NCBI RefSeq assembly: GCF_003610195.1
Contig: NZ_RAPO01000003.1
Location: 496,001 to 560,000, forward strand
Length of the DNA: 64,000 nucleotides
DNA from: Halopiger aswanensis
GTDB lineage: Archaea; Halobacteriota; Halobacteria; Halobacteriales; Natrialbaceae
Direction of reading: 5' to 3'
How positions within the stretch are numbered: position 1 is the first letter of the stretch; each line of letters begins with the position of its first letter. The notes beneath the pieces were generated by a model. That model searched no databases. It was not told the DNA's origin and saw only the letters and a program-made list of their open reading frames with translations. Shown in pieces: positions 33,759 through 43,732 of this stretch. A program made the translations under genes and the position numbers.

Positions 33759-33896
33759 GATCGACCCGTTCAAGAGCCCGCTCTCGCTCGTTTCGATCCC
33801 GGTCCCGACTCCGCCGCGAACCGCGATTTCCGCCGACTTAAGCGTCCGAATTATCGGCGATCGAACGTTACGGCGGTCCGCCTCGAGGACGGTCCC

Positions 33897-34277
33897 ATGC
33901 CACGCGTTATCAGCACCGACGACGCGCCCGCGGCCGTCGGCGCGTACAGTCAGGCGACCGTCGCCGGCGACCTCCTGTTCACCGCCGGCCAGCTCCCGCT
34001 GACTCCGGACGGCGAACTACTCGATGACGAACCGGTCGCCGAGCAGACCCGGCAGTGTCTCGAGAACGTCGACGCGATCCTCGCGGCGGCGGACGCGACG
34101 GTCGCGGACGTCTGTAAAGTCACCATCTTCCTCGAGGACATCGACGATTTCGACGCGATGAACGAGGCCTACGCGGCGTACTTCGACGACGCGCCGCCGG
34201 CCAGAAGCGCGGTCGAGGTCGCCAGCGTGCCGAAGGGCGCCGCCGTCGAGATCGAAGCCGTCGCGTCGCTGGCGTGA
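33897..34277 (+). CDS. ridA: RidA family enamine/imine deaminase
   Basis: Protein of 126 residues. Family signatures are AVGAYSQATVAGDLLFTAGQLPLTPDGELL at the start, VADVCKVTIFLEDIDDF in the middle, and ARSAVEVASVPKGAAVEIEAVA at the C-terminus with the arginine that holds the substrate carboxylate (PPARSAVEV). RidA hydrolyses the reactive 2-aminoacrylate or 2-aminocrotonate released by serine/threonine dehydratases. Such a dehydratase is encoded 4-5 kb upstream. Divergent from glyA with 182 bases between starts; the first A/T box (TTAAG) is about 55 bases upstream. Confidence 0.95.
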   Translation: MPRVISTDDAPAAVGAYSQATVAGDLLFTAGQLPLTPDGELLDDEPVAEQTRQCLENVDAILAAADATVADVCKVTIFLEDIDDFDAMNEAYAAYFDDAPPARSAVEVASVPKGAAVEIEAVASLA

Positions 34278-34299
34278 TCGGCCGGCGGCCGGCCGCTCC

Positions 34300-34533
34300 T
34301 CACCCGCCCTTGATCAGCCGCAACACCGTCACGTGGTCGCTCTCGACCGGCTGGTCCTCGGGCACCGGCCGTCCGTCGACGAGGACGCTCACCTCGTGGG
34401 GGCTCAGGTCGACTTCCCGGAGCAGATCGGCGTACGTCGGGCCGCTGCCCCCGTCCGACTCTTCGGCGGCCGCGAGCGCCTCGAGGTCGAATTCGTGGGT
34501 GCCCTCGCCCTTGACGTCGACGGTGACGTGCAT
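34300..34533 (-). CDS. samp2: Ubiquitin-like small archaeal modifier protein SAMP2
   Basis: Protein of 77 residues with a beta-grasp fold and the C-terminal di-glycine VTVLRLIKGG required for conjugation. The segment YADLLREVDLSPHEVSVLVD plus GRPVPEDQPVE is very close to what I recall of Haloferax SAMP2. SAMP2 is activated by the E1-like UbaA, attaches to lysines and provides sulfur for tRNA thiolation. Here a short acidic insertion (ALAAAEESDGGSG) extends the loop before YADLL. It is convergent with ridA, 22 bases from its stop. Confidence 0.93.
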   Translation of the reverse strand: MHVTVDVKGEGTHEFDLEALAAAEESDGGSGPTYADLLREVDLSPHEVSVLVDGRPVPEDQPVESDHVTVLRLIKGG

Positions 34534-34683
34534 ACTCGGGCTTACGAGCCGTCGGCCTTGAGCGCGTCGTTCGGCGGCTCCCGCCGACGATGTGGATCGG
34601 ATCACTCGAGACGGCTCGGGAGAGGCCTCGAACTCGAGGCGGCGTGATCCGTCGTGACTACCAGGGCTCGATTCTCGAGCGGC

Positions 34684-35793
34684 TCAGTCAGCCGCCGGCC
34701 CCTCCGGCACCCCGGGCTGGGGTTCCTGGCGGCCGCCGCCGACCGCCTTTCGGTGGCTGTACAGTCCGTAGGCGAACGCGCCCAGCCCGAGCAGGAAGAC
34801 GAGTAGGCTGACCAGCCCGCCGACGTAGGGAATCTGGGAAATGAGCGTGCCGGCGAGCAGGCCGACGACGAGCGCGAGCCATCGGTTCTCGACGTCGGCC
34901 GCCGAGAGGGCCTGCGCGGCGACGGCGAACCAGCCGTAGACGACGCCGATCCAGAGGACGAAGGCGAACGCGAACGCGCCGACGATCGACAGCGGGATGC
35001 CGACGATCGTGATCGCGAGCGCGATCAGGAGGACCGGGATACCGATCAGGACGCCGAGACCGACCAGTCCCGAGCGGAGCGGCGTCCGTCCGACCCGATC
35101 CGCGACGCCGTCGGAGAACCGCGGGAACAGCCCGAGCAACACGGCGCCGAGCACGAGATGGAGGGCGAACGTGTAGCCCGCGACGAGCCACGAGCCGAAG
35201 GGGATCGAGGGCGCGAAATCGCCGCCCGTGCCCAGCGACGAGTCCTGCTGGATCTCGCCCGCGACCGCGTCGGTGTTGCCCTCGAGATCGCCGCCGTACC
35301 GCAGATCACCGGCGATCGCGGCGTTCTCGCCGAGCCGGATCGTGTCGGCCCCGATCGTGGCGTCGCCCTCGAGCGTCCCGTCGATCGCGACGCTGCCGGC
35401 GCCGCCCGAGAGGTCGCCGCCGATCGTCGCGCTCTCGGCGATCTCGAGGCTCCCGGTCGCCGCCTCGACGTTTCCGTCGATATTCCCCGCGATCGTGACG
35501 CTGCCGCCGGTCGCCTCGACGTTCCCGCCGACGTCGCCGTTGATGCGGATGCTGCCCGCGACGGCTTCGACGTCCCCCGTCACGGTACCGTCGACGACGA
35601 CGGTCCCCGCGAACGCCTCGAGGTTCTCGACCGTTTCGCCCTCCTCGACGACGACCGTGCCGCCGGTTTGGGCGTCCTGTACCTGTGCCTGTGCAGTGAC
35701 TGCCCCCGGCACCAGTCCGACGCACACCACGAGGGCGATCAGCACGGTGACCAGGCTCGTTCGCAGCCTCGTTCGTGTCATTCCACGCACCAT
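34684..35793 (-). CDS. Bactofilin-like exported membrane protein
   Basis: Protein of 369 residues. The N-terminus has a Sec-type signal (RLRTSLVTVLIALVVCVGLVPGAVTAQAQ). The region 40-200 is a right-handed beta-helix built of repeats such as GTVVVDGTVTGDVEAVAGSI, RINGDVGGNVEATGGS, VTIAGNIDGNVEAATGS: the bactofilin (polymer-forming) pattern, here outside the cell. Four or more membrane helices follow (FALHLVLGAVLLGLFPRF, then VLIGIPVLLIALAITIVGIPL and others). It may anchor an extracellular scaffold. Alternative start: ATG at 35781. The function is inferred from fold only. Confidence 0.82.
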   Translation of the reverse strand: MVRGMTRTRLRTSLVTVLIALVVCVGLVPGAVTAQAQVQDAQTGGTVVVEEGETVENLEAFAGTVVVDGTVTGDVEAVAGSIRINGDVGGNVEATGGSVTIAGNIDGNVEAATGSLEIAESATIGGDLSGGAGSVAIDGTLEGDATIGADTIRLGENAAIAGDLRYGGDLEGNTDAVAGEIQQDSSLGTGGDFAPSIPFGSWLVAGYTFALHLVLGAVLLGLFPRFSDGVADRVGRTPLRSGLVGLGVLIGIPVLLIALAITIVGIPLSIVGAFAFAFVLWIGVVYGWFAVAAQALSAADVENRWLALVVGLLAGTLISQIPYVGGLVSLLVFLLGLGAFAYGLYSHRKAVGGGRQEPQPGVPEGPAAD

Positions 35794-35955
35794 ACGACAG
35801 CGTTCGTCGACCAGTGACAAAAAGACGACACCCTGTTCCCGAGCGTGAAACGACTCGAAACGGGTGGTTCCGGATCGAACGGACGAGGGGGGGACGGCGA
35901 CGTCCTCGACGAGCCCCTTCGGTCGATTTATTTCCGGTGGCCCCCTTGGGCCGGT

Positions 35956-36966
35956 ATGAGCGAGGCCGAGGCCGACGCCGACCCCGACGCCGAGGCGGCG
36001 GAGCCAACACCCGGTCGGACCGAAGTCTGGATCGAGAAGTACCGCCCTGAGCGACTCGACGAGATCAAGGGCCACGAGAACATCGTGCCGCGTCTCAAAA
36101 ACTACGTCGAGAAGGACGACCTGCCCCACCTCATGTTCGCTGGGCCGGCTGGGACCGGGAAAACTACCGCAGCACAGGCTATCGCCCGTGAAGTCTACGG
36201 CGACGACTGGCGGGAGAATTTCCTCGAACTCAACGCCTCCGACCAGCGCGGGATCGACGTCGTCCGCGACCGGATCAAGGACTTCGCGCGCTCCTCCTTC
36301 GGCGGCTACGACCACCGGATCATCTTCTTAGACGAGGCCGACGCGCTGACCTCGGACGCCCAGTCGGCCCTGCGCCGGACGATGGAGCAGTTCTCCAACA
36401 ACACCCGCTTCATCCTCTCGTGTAACTACTCGAGCCAGATCATCGATCCGATCCAGTCCCGCTGTGCGGTCTTCCGGTTTACCGAACTGACGGACGACGC
36501 AATCGAGGCGCAGGTCCGCGAGATCGCCGCCGATCAGGACATCGAGGTCACCGACGACGGCGTCGACGCCTTAGTCTACGCGGCGGACGGCGACATGCGC
36601 AAGGCGATCAACGCCCTGCAGGCCGCGGCCGTGATGGGCGAGACCGTCGACGAGGAGACCGTCTTCGCGATCACCGCCACGGCCCGCCCGGAGGAGGTCG
36701 AGGAGATGGTCGATCACGCCATCGAGGGCGACTTCACCGCCGCCCGCGCGGCCTTGGAGGACCTGCTGACCGACCGCGGCCTCGCAGGCGGCGACGTCAT
36801 CGACCAACTCCACCGCTCGGCCTGGGAGTTCGACATCCCCGAGCAGGCGACGGTCCGACTGCTCGAGCGACTCGGCGAAGTGGACTATCGCATCACGGAG
36901 GGCGCGAACGAACGCCTGCAACTCGAGGCGATGCTGGCGTCGCTGGCGCTCGAGGAGCAGGAATAG
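35956..36966 (+). CDS. rfcS: Replication factor C small subunit
   Basis: Protein of 336 residues; clamp loader subunit that places PCNA on DNA. N-terminal [20 protein letters not shown], Walker [15 protein letters not shown], Walker [12 protein letters not shown], the SRC motif [13 protein letters not shown] and sensor 2 [15 protein letters not shown] are all present. It lacks an intein, though this gene is a common intein site in archaea. An acidic N-terminal extension (1-18) is haloarchaeal. Start ATG at 35956; the frame is open to 35845. Divergent from the bactofilin-like gene. The large subunit is not in the window. Confidence 0.96.
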   Translation: MSEAEADADPDAEAAEPTPGRTEVWIEKYRPERLDEIKGHENIVPRLKNYVEKDDLPHLMFAGPAGTGKTTAAQAIAREVYGDDWRENFLELNASDQRGIDVVRDRIKDFARSSFGGYDHRIIFLDEADALTSDAQSALRRTMEQFSNNTRFILSCNYSSQIIDPIQSRCAVFRFTELTDDAIEAQVREIAADQDIEVTDDGVDALVYAADGDMRKAINALQAAAVMGETVDEETVFAITATARPEEVEEMVDHAIEGDFTAARAALEDLLTDRGLAGGDVIDQLHRSAWEFDIPEQATVRLLERLGEVDYRITEGANERLQLEAMLASLALEEQE

Positions 36967-37001
36967 AACGACCGTTCCCTTTTGTCGGAGAACTGCAATC
37001 T

Positions 37002-37184
37002 ATGACCGATCGGAACGATGATGAGGCCGTCGAGGAAGCCCGCCAGGTTGGCGACGCCATCGACGATATCGGCGTCGAACGGCTGTCGGAACGTATCGTC
37101 GAAGTGTATCGGGAATCGCTGGACTCCCTCGAGAACAATTCGGCCGATGGGCCTGTGGCCGGCGACTCCGACTGCGACGACTAG
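37002..37184 (+). CDS. Small acidic protein, function unknown
   Basis: Protein of 60 residues beginning MTDRNDDEAVEEARQVGDAI. It is strongly acidic with one long amphipathic helix (VGDAIDDIGVERLSERIVEV, continuing YRESLDSLENN) and a disordered tail. It starts 36 bases after rfcS on the same strand, so it may be cotranscribed. No motif is recognised; composition fits a real haloarchaeal protein and not a shadow frame. Binding to a partner is a guess. Confidence 0.6.
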   Translation: MTDRNDDEAVEEARQVGDAIDDIGVERLSERIVEVYRESLDSLENNSADGPVAGDSDCDD

Positions 37185-37205
37185 CTAACGCTTCGCTTCC
37201 GGTTC

Positions 37206-39716
37206 TCAGACCCGATCCCGGTTCACGCTGATCGCGTCGACGCCGCGGAACGCGAAGGCCGTCCCGTCCTCGTCCTCGGCGACGCCGACGTCCCAGCCGT
37301 GCTCCTCGGCCACCTGCTCGACTACCTCGAGTTGCAGTCCGGCGCCGTCCGAGGCGGTCAGCCGACCGGGTGTCGGCGCCTCCTGTCGGCCGTCGTCGGT
37401 CCCGCTGGCCGCCGGCCTATCGCCGGCGACGTAGAACCCGTCGTCGGTCGCGCCGACGGTGACGGTCACGGGCGCGGCGGCGTCGTCGCCGTCAGAATCG
37501 ATCTCGAGCGCCGACCGGACCACGAACTCGAACAGTTCGTGCAGGCGGTCCCGGTTCGCCTCGAGGATGAGGTCGTCCTCGGTTACCAGCCGCGCCTCAC
37601 CGGTCTCGATGCCGGTCCAAGCGTGCCTGGCGACGTCGTGGAGGGCGACGGGCTCGGTGTCGGCGGCGTCGTCCCACGCGGCGACGTCCTCGATGGCCGC
37701 GATGCGGTCGTCGAGTTGCTCGTGGGCGTCCGCGATCACGTCGAAGTGCTCGTTCTTCCCGCTCTTGGCGGCGAGTTCGAGGTAGCTGTGCGCGACCTGC
37801 AGCGGCTTCTCGACGTCCTCGTCGATCAGGTCCGCGACGCGCTCGAGGCGCTCCGTGGCGGCCGCGAGTTCGAGTTCGCGGCGCTTGTCCTCGGTGATGT
37901 CCTCGTAGACGAGCAGTCCCGCGTGATCCGCCCCGTCGGCGGCGGCCGCCCGCTCGAGGGGGACGACGGTCAGCATGAAATCCCGCACGCCGTCGACGGT
38001 CTCGCGGCGATCCAGCAGTTGGCGCTGCTCGTCCGCCTGCAGCGCCTCGGTGAGCGTCGCCGCCCGCTCCTCGAGTCCCTGCGGGACGACGTACTCGTCG
38101 ACGGGCGTCCCGTCGAGCGCTGCCGGATCGTCGCCGAAGACGTTCTCGACGGCGGCGTTGACGTCCCGGATGACCGGTTCGTCGTCGACGATCTCGTAGC
38201 GCAGCGTCGGCTTGTTGACGTCTTCGACGAGCGCGAGGAGCTGGTCTCGTTCGGCCGCGAGCCGATCGCGTTCGTTCGCCAGCCGCTCCGTAGCGGCGGC
38301 GTACTGCTCGCGTTCGCGTTCGAGACGGTCGACTTCGCGCTCCAGTCGATTGCGCTCGTTGACGACGCCCATCTCGTGCCAGTTGCGCTCGAGGACCGCC
38401 GCGGCGGTCCGGCAGAGTCGCTCGAGGAGGGTGACGTCCGTCTCGTCGAACGCGTTCGCCTCGGCGGCGGCCACGCGGAGCACCCCGAAGTCGCTGACTG
38501 GGACGCTACACAGCGAACGCACGCCCGGGAACGGCGGCACGATCTCCTCGCGGCCGGCGAGGTCGTCGATCCGCGTCGACGCGCCCGTTCGGAACGCCTC
38601 GCCGAGCGGCCCCTCGACCGACGTCGACTCGAGGCGGTTGGCGGGTACCGACGGAGCGAGAGCGCGCGGCACGAGTTCGCCGAAGTGAACCGTCGAGAGC
38701 CAGCAGTACTCGTACCCGAGGATCTCGACGGCGCCGTCGACGAGCCGTTCGAACAGCCGTTCCCGATCGTGACAGGTGACGAGGGTGGCGGCCGTCTCGA
38801 GGATCGCGGTTGCCGTTTCCGTCGTGCCGTCCGCTGTCTGATCCGATCGCGAATCCGTCTTCGATTCCGTCACCGGCCTCGAGTTCGAGTTCGCCTTCGT
38901 CTGTGGCTTCGACTCGGAATCCGAATCTGGATCCGTCTCAGCATCCGGATTCGAGTCCGGTTCGCCGTCCGTTTCTATCTCCGTCTCGGAGTCCGCCTCT
39001 CGGTCCGCTTCCGCCGCCTGCTCGGCGGATTCGCCGTCCTCGAGCCCGTCTGGTTCGGAGTCCCGTTTCCGATCCGAATCCGCCGCCGCAGCTGCGGGCT
39101 CGCCGGACTCGTCGCTGCTTCCGGTTTCGATTTCGGTTTCGTCGGTCGCGGTTCGCTCCCCGTCGACCTCCTCGAGGACGTCGCGGTTCCGTCCGTGCTC
39201 CTCGAGTAATTCCTGGACCGCGTCGTAGCTGTCGGCCGATGGCTCGTCCTCGTCCTCGTCTTCGTCGTCCGCTTCGGATTCGGGCTCGTCGTCGACCGCC
39301 TCGCTGTGACAGACCCTGTCGATCTCGTCCGCGAGGTGGACGACGGCGTCCTCGGTGTCCTGACGGACGTAGCCGTCGATACCCTCGGCCGAACGCGTGA
39401 CCGCTGAAGCGTACGACGCGTCGGTAAACAGTACCAGCGGCGTCGCGCCGCAGGCCGAGGCGATCTCCAGCAGGCTCTGGCTCAACCGTGGCTCCGTCCG
39501 GGTCGCGTCGCGCTCGCAGACGACGACGCAGTCGGCCTCGGGGGCCAGTTCCCGGAGCCGATCGATCGACTCGAGCGGATGGACCGTCGGCTCGCGATCG
39601 GGATCCGCTGCCGTTGCGGCGCGCTCGAGCGCCGCGGCTCCCTCGCGGGCCGCGTCCTCGCTCGGGGCCGCATAGAGGATCGTTCGCGATCGGTGACGGG
39701 GTGACGGGTGTGCCAT
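37206..39716 (-). CDS. Sensor protein with GAF-PAS and degenerate histidine-kinase core
   Basis: Protein of 836 residues. Order of parts: receiver-like domain (10-135), acidic low-complexity region (140-300), GAF (305-445), coiled coil (448-498), PAS (500-615), HisKA-like helices (619-680) and an ATPase-like domain (690-830). The phosphoacceptor region LIDEDVEKPLQVAHSYLELA has Glu633 where kinases carry His (S-H-D-L-R-N-P-L). The N box LHELFEFVVRSALE has lost its asparagines, and the D-x-G-x-G loop is replaced by FYVAGDRPA. It is therefore probably an inactive pseudo-kinase that signals by contact. No response regulator gene is nearby. Confidence 0.85.
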   Translation of the reverse strand: MAHPSPRHRSRTILYAAPSEDAAREGAAALERAATAADPDREPTVHPLESIDRLRELAPEADCVVVCERDATRTEPRLSQSLLEIASACGATPLVLFTDASYASAVTRSAEGIDGYVRQDTEDAVVHLADEIDRVCHSEAVDDEPESEADDEDEDEDEPSADSYDAVQELLEEHGRNRDVLEEVDGERTATDETEIETGSSDESGEPAAAAADSDRKRDSEPDGLEDGESAEQAAEADREADSETEIETDGEPDSNPDAETDPDSDSESKPQTKANSNSRPVTESKTDSRSDQTADGTTETATAILETAATLVTCHDRERLFERLVDGAVEILGYEYCWLSTVHFGELVPRALAPSVPANRLESTSVEGPLGEAFRTGASTRIDDLAGREEIVPPFPGVRSLCSVPVSDFGVLRVAAAEANAFDETDVTLLERLCRTAAAVLERNWHEMGVVNERNRLEREVDRLEREREQYAAATERLANERDRLAAERDQLLALVEDVNKPTLRYEIVDDEPVIRDVNAAVENVFGDDPAALDGTPVDEYVVPQGLEERAATLTEALQADEQRQLLDRRETVDGVRDFMLTVVPLERAAAADGADHAGLLVYEDITEDKRRELELAAATERLERVADLIDEDVEKPLQVAHSYLELAAKSGKNEHFDVIADAHEQLDDRIAAIEDVAAWDDAADTEPVALHDVARHAWTGIETGEARLVTEDDLILEANRDRLHELFEFVVRSALEIDSDGDDAAAPVTVTVGATDDGFYVAGDRPAASGTDDGRQEAPTPGRLTASDGAGLQLEVVEQVAEEHGWDVGVAEDEDGTAFAFRGVDAISVNRDRV

Positions 39717-39976
39717 CGTGTATCGTACCGACGAACCGAATCGGTCGTCTATACATACAGTCCAGAAGACCTAGTTAAAGATTCTGCTGGCCGAATCGAA
39801 CGGTGAGTCGTGTCCCGGCGACCGATTCCTGTGCCGTGAGAAGATAGTAAACTGTCAGTGAGCGGCGCCGGCATCCCTGAACTGGCCCGTAGCGATCGGA
39901 GACTCGTGGATCTGCCGTTCTCTCGCCGTGAACGTTGCGGAACTGTTTTAGGCGCTGGCTGGCCAACAGAGGTATA

Positions 39977-42754
39977 ATGAGCGAACTGGCGGACGAGTAC
40001 CGCCTCGAGTACTTCGAGGAGGAAGGTTTCGTGCGAAAGGAGTGTCCCGAGTGCGGGTCGCACTTCTGGACGCGCGACGAGAGCCGGGAGACCTGCGGGG
40101 AGCCGCCCTGTGCCGACTACGAGTTTATCGGTTCGCCCGGCTTCGACGAGGAATTCACCCTCGAGGAGATGCGCGAGGCCTTCCTTTCGTACTTCGAGGA
40201 CCACGGCCACGAACGAATCGATCCCTACCCCGTCGCGGCCAACCGCTGGCGCGACGACGTCCTGCTGACGCAGGCGTCGATCTACGACTTCCAGCCGCTT
40301 GTCACGTCGGGCGAGACGCCCCCGCCGGCCAACCCGCTGACGGTGTCCCAGCCCTGCATCCGGATGCAGGACATCGACAACGTCGGCAAGACCGGCCGCC
40401 ACACGATGGCCTTCGAAATGATGGCCCACCACGCGTTCAACAGCCGCGAGGACGCCGAGGCCGACTACGCCTACGAGGGCGAGGTCTACTGGAAGGACCG
40501 CACCGTCGAACTCTGTGACGGCCTGCTCGAGGAACTCGGGGCGGACATCACCGACGTCACCTACATCGAGGACCCGTGGGTCGGCGGCGGCAACGCCGGA
40601 CCCGCCATCGAGGTCATCTACCGCGGCCTCGAGGTCGCCACGCTGGTCTTCATGTGTATGGAACAGGACCCCGACGGCGAGTACGAACTCAAGGACGGGA
40701 ACACCTACTCGTTCATGGACACGTACATCGTCGACACGGGCTACGGCCTCGAGCGCTGGACCTGGATGAGCCAGGGCACCCCGACGGTCTACGAGGCGAT
40801 CTACCCCGAGATGATCGACTTCCTCAAGGACAACGCCGGGCTCTCCTACACCGACGAGGAAAGCGAGATCGTCTCCCGCGCGGCCCGCCTCTCCGGCCAA
40901 CTGGACATCGACGACGTCGACGACGTCGAGGCCGCCCGCGGCGACATCGCGGCCGAAATCGGCGTCTCGGTCGAGGAGCTCCGAGAGCTGGTCGAACCGC
41001 TCGAGGACATCTACGCCATCGCCGACCACTGTCGCACCCTCGCGTACATGCTCGGGGACGGCATCGTCCCCTCGAACGTCGGCACGGGTTACCTCGCGCG
41101 GATGGTCCTGCGGCGCACCAAACGGCTCTGCGATAACGCCGGTGTCGACGCGCCGCTGGACGAACTCGTCGACATGCAGGCCGAGCGACTGGACTACGAG
41201 AACCGCGACACGATCCGCGACATCGTCCGCACGGAGGTCGAGAAGTACCGCGAGACGCTCGAGCGCGGCGGTCGCCGGGTCGAGACGCTCGCCGAGGAGT
41301 ACGCCAAGAAGGGCGAGCCGATCCCCACCGAGGAGCTGATCGAACTCTACGACTCCCACGGGATTCAGCCCGATATGGTCGTCGAGATCGCCGAGGAGAC
41401 TGGCGCCGACGTCGACGTCCCCGACGACTTCTACAGCCTCGTCGCGCAGCGCCACGACACCCCCGAGGGCGTCGAGACGGCCGCGGAGGGCGAGTCCGAC
41501 GAGCGCTTCGCGGACCTCCCCGAGACGGAGAAACTCTACTACGACGACCAGCAGCGCACGCAGTTCGAAGCCGTCGTGCTCGACGTCTTCGAGCGCGAGG
41601 AGGGCTACGACGTCGTGCTCGACCAGACGATGTTCTACCCCGAGGGCGGCGGCCAGCCCGCCGACACCGGGACGCTCTCGACGGACGATACGACCGTCGA
41701 AGTCGAGGACGTCCAGATCGAAGACGGCGTCATCCTCCACCGGACCGACGCGAACCCCGGCAAGGGCGAGTTCGTCAACGGCCAGGTCGACGGCGGCCGC
41801 CGGCGACAGCTGATGCGCCACCACACGGCGACCCACATCGTCATCCACTCCGCCCGCAAAGTGCTCGGCGAGCACATCCGTCAGGCCGGCGCCCAGAAGG
41901 GCGTCGACTCCTCGCGCATCGACCTGCGCCACTACGACCGCATCTCCCGCGAGGACGTCAAGGAGATCGAGCGCGTCGCCAACGAGATCGTGATGGACAA
42001 CACGCAGGTCTCCCAGGAGTGGCCCGACCGCCACGACGCGGAGGCCGAACACGGCTTCGACCTCTACCAGGGCGGTATCCCGCCGGGCGAGCAGATCCGG
42101 CTGATCCACGTCGACGAGGACGTGCAAGCGTGTGGGGGAACCCACGTCTCCCGCACCGGCGACATCGGCTCCATCAAGATTCTCAACACCGAGCGCGTCC
42201 AGGACGGCGTCGAGCGCATCACCTTCGCCGCCGGCGACGCGGCCCTCGAGGCGACCCAGCGGAAGGAGGACGCCCTCTACGCGGCCGCAGACGTCCTCGA
42301 CGTCTCGCCCGAGGAGGTCCCCGAGACTGCCGAGCGGTTCTTCGAGGAGTGGAAGGACCGGGGCAAGCAGATCGAGGACCTCAAAGAACAGCTCGCCGCG
42401 GCCCGCGCCGGTGGCGGTGGCGACGCCGAGGAGGTCGACGTCGGCGAGGCGACGGCCGTGATCGACCGGCTCGACGCCGACATGGACGAACTCCGCGCGA
42501 CTGCCAACGCCATCAGCGAGGAGGGTAAGATCGCCGTGCTGGGCAGCGGCGCCAGCGGCGCCCAGTTCGTCGTCGCCGTGCCCGACGGCGTCGGCGTCAA
42601 CGCCGGCGAAGTCGTCGGCGAACTCGCCTCGAAGGTCGGCGGCGGCGGGGGCGGTCCGGCCGACTTCGCGCAGGGCGGCGGCCCCAACGTCGACGATCTC
42701 GACGCGGCGCTCGAGGACGCGCCGGACGTGTTGCGGCAAGTGCTGGACGCCTAA
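39977..42754 (+). CDS. alaS: Alanyl-tRNA synthetase, archaeal type
   Basis: Protein of 925 residues. The archaeal N-terminus [24 protein letters not shown] contains a cysteine cluster, followed by the class II catalytic core ([43 protein letters not shown]). The editing domain has [20 protein letters not shown] (HxxxH) and the zinc ligands [14 protein letters not shown]; a C-Ala DHHA-type domain closes the protein ([20 protein letters not shown]). ATG at 39977; the frame is open to 39935 without start logic. It is not in an operon with neighbours. The 260 bases upstream hold only an A/T-rich stretch and no visible gene. Confidence 0.97.
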   Translation: MSELADEYRLEYFEEEGFVRKECPECGSHFWTRDESRETCGEPPCADYEFIGSPGFDEEFTLEEMREAFLSYFEDHGHERIDPYPVAANRWRDDVLLTQASIYDFQPLVTSGETPPPANPLTVSQPCIRMQDIDNVGKTGRHTMAFEMMAHHAFNSREDAEADYAYEGEVYWKDRTVELCDGLLEELGADITDVTYIEDPWVGGGNAGPAIEVIYRGLEVATLVFMCMEQDPDGEYELKDGNTYSFMDTYIVDTGYGLERWTWMSQGTPTVYEAIYPEMIDFLKDNAGLSYTDEESEIVSRAARLSGQLDIDDVDDVEAARGDIAAEIGVSVEELRELVEPLEDIYAIADHCRTLAYMLGDGIVPSNVGTGYLARMVLRRTKRLCDNAGVDAPLDELVDMQAERLDYENRDTIRDIVRTEVEKYRETLERGGRRVETLAEEYAKKGEPIPTEELIELYDSHGIQPDMVVEIAEETGADVDVPDDFYSLVAQRHDTPEGVETAAEGESDERFADLPETEKLYYDDQQRTQFEAVVLDVFEREEGYDVVLDQTMFYPEGGGQPADTGTLSTDDTTVEVEDVQIEDGVILHRTDANPGKGEFVNGQVDGGRRRQLMRHHTATHIVIHSARKVLGEHIRQAGAQKGVDSSRIDLRHYDRISREDVKEIERVANEIVMDNTQVSQEWPDRHDAEAEHGFDLYQGGIPPGEQIRLIHVDEDVQACGGTHVSRTGDIGSIKILNTERVQDGVERITFAAGDAALEATQRKEDALYAAADVLDVSPEEVPETAERFFEEWKDRGKQIEDLKEQLAAARAGGGGDAEEVDVGEATAVIDRLDADMDELRATANAISEEGKIAVLGSGASGAQFVVAVPDGVGVNAGEVVGELASKVGGGGGGPADFAQGGGPNVDDLDAALEDAPDVLRQVLDA

Positions 42755-42827
42755 CCGGCTCGTCGCTCTCCGTTCTTTTCCGCCGTTCGCTCGAGATTCC
42801 GGTTCTTCCGATCGACTGCTAGAGTAG

Positions 42828-42843
42828 ACACGCACACACACAC
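42828..42843. repeat. Short (AC)n microsatellite
   Basis: ACACGCACACACACAC, imperfect dinucleotide repeat in the alaS/hydrolase gap. Unusual for this genome but short; possible slippage site. Confidence 0.6.
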
Positions 42844-42885
42844 GGAACCGAAACCGTCGCCTTCCTCGGCCCGCTTTGCTCGAGT

Positions 42886-43671
42886 ATGCCCACCGCTACG
42901 AACGGGTCCGTCTCGCTGTACTACGACCGCGAGGGCGACGGTCCGACCGTCGTCTTCGTCCCCGACGCCGGCCTCGGCGGCTGGTCCTGGGGCTGGCAAC
43001 ACGCCGCCGTCGCCGGCCCCTACGAGGCCGTCGTCTGGGACCTCCGGGGGACCGGCCGCTCCGACGCGCCGCCGGGTCCTTACGACCTCGAGACGCTCGC
43101 TGGCGATCTCGAGGCCGTTCTCTCCGAGTGCGAGATTCGGAACGCGCACCTCGTCGGCTGTGGTCTCGGCGGTGCCATCGCCCTCGCCGCGGCCCGGACC
43201 TCGAGTCGCGTCGCAACGCTCTCGCTGATCGGGACTGCGGCCGAAGAGTCCGAATACGACCTCGAGCCGCTGTTCGCGCCGCCGAACGACCGCAACGCAC
43301 TGCGGGAGTCGCTCAGGGCGGGCCTCTCCGACGAGTTCCTCGCCGAACAGCCAGACGTTGTCGACGGCATCGTCGACTGGCGGGCTGACGGCGACGCCGA
43401 CCGCGCGGGGTGGGAAGCACAGACGGCTGCGTTCGAGGGGTTCGACGCGACCGACTGGCTGGTCGAGGTGACCCAGCCGACGCGGGTCTTCCACGGGACT
43501 GTGGATGAACTCGTGTCCGTCGACGCCGGCCAGGACCTCGCCCGCGGGCTTCCGCGCGGCGAGTTCGTCGACCTCGAGGGCGCGGGTCACCTCGCGATGA
43601 TCGAACAGTCGCGGACGATAAACGACGGATTGCTTGGCTTTCTCGAGGCCCAGACCGACGACGAACGCTGA
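42886..43671 (+). CDS. Alpha/beta hydrolase
   Basis: Protein of 261 residues. The fold shows VVFVPDAGLGGWSWGWQHAAVAG (oxyanion region, HG replaced by PD), YEAVVWDLRGTGRSDAPPGPYDL, the nucleophile-elbow region AHLVGCGLGGAIALAAA in which the usual Ser of G-x-S-x-G is Cys (GCGLGG), then TQPTRVFHGTVDELVSVDAG with the acid and GAGHLAMIEQ with the histidine. A Cys nucleophile would be like dienelactone hydrolases. The substrate is unknown. The gene is followed by the AMP-ligase gene after 61 bases and may be coupled to it. Confidence 0.88.
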   Translation: MPTATNGSVSLYYDREGDGPTVVFVPDAGLGGWSWGWQHAAVAGPYEAVVWDLRGTGRSDAPPGPYDLETLAGDLEAVLSECEIRNAHLVGCGLGGAIALAAARTSSRVATLSLIGTAAEESEYDLEPLFAPPNDRNALRESLRAGLSDEFLAEQPDVVDGIVDWRADGDADRAGWEAQTAAFEGFDATDWLVEVTQPTRVFHGTVDELVSVDAGQDLARGLPRGEFVDLEGAGHLAMIEQSRTINDGLLGFLEAQTDDER

Positions 43672-43732
43672 CACGCACTCGAACGGCCTCGAGGGCGACT
43701 TCCGCTAGCGTGTTCTCGAGTCGAGTGGGTCG

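Noticed and set aside
35956-36966. Search for inteins in rfcS, DP1 and helicase genes
   Set aside because: The active-site motifs in all three run without interruption; no intein splice motifs are present.
38870-39300. Repetitive acidic codons in the sensor protein gene, considered as a tandem repeat element
   Set aside because: The repetition is at the amino-acid level (Asp, Glu, Ser) with irregular codons, typical of haloarchaeal linkers, with no regular DNA unit.
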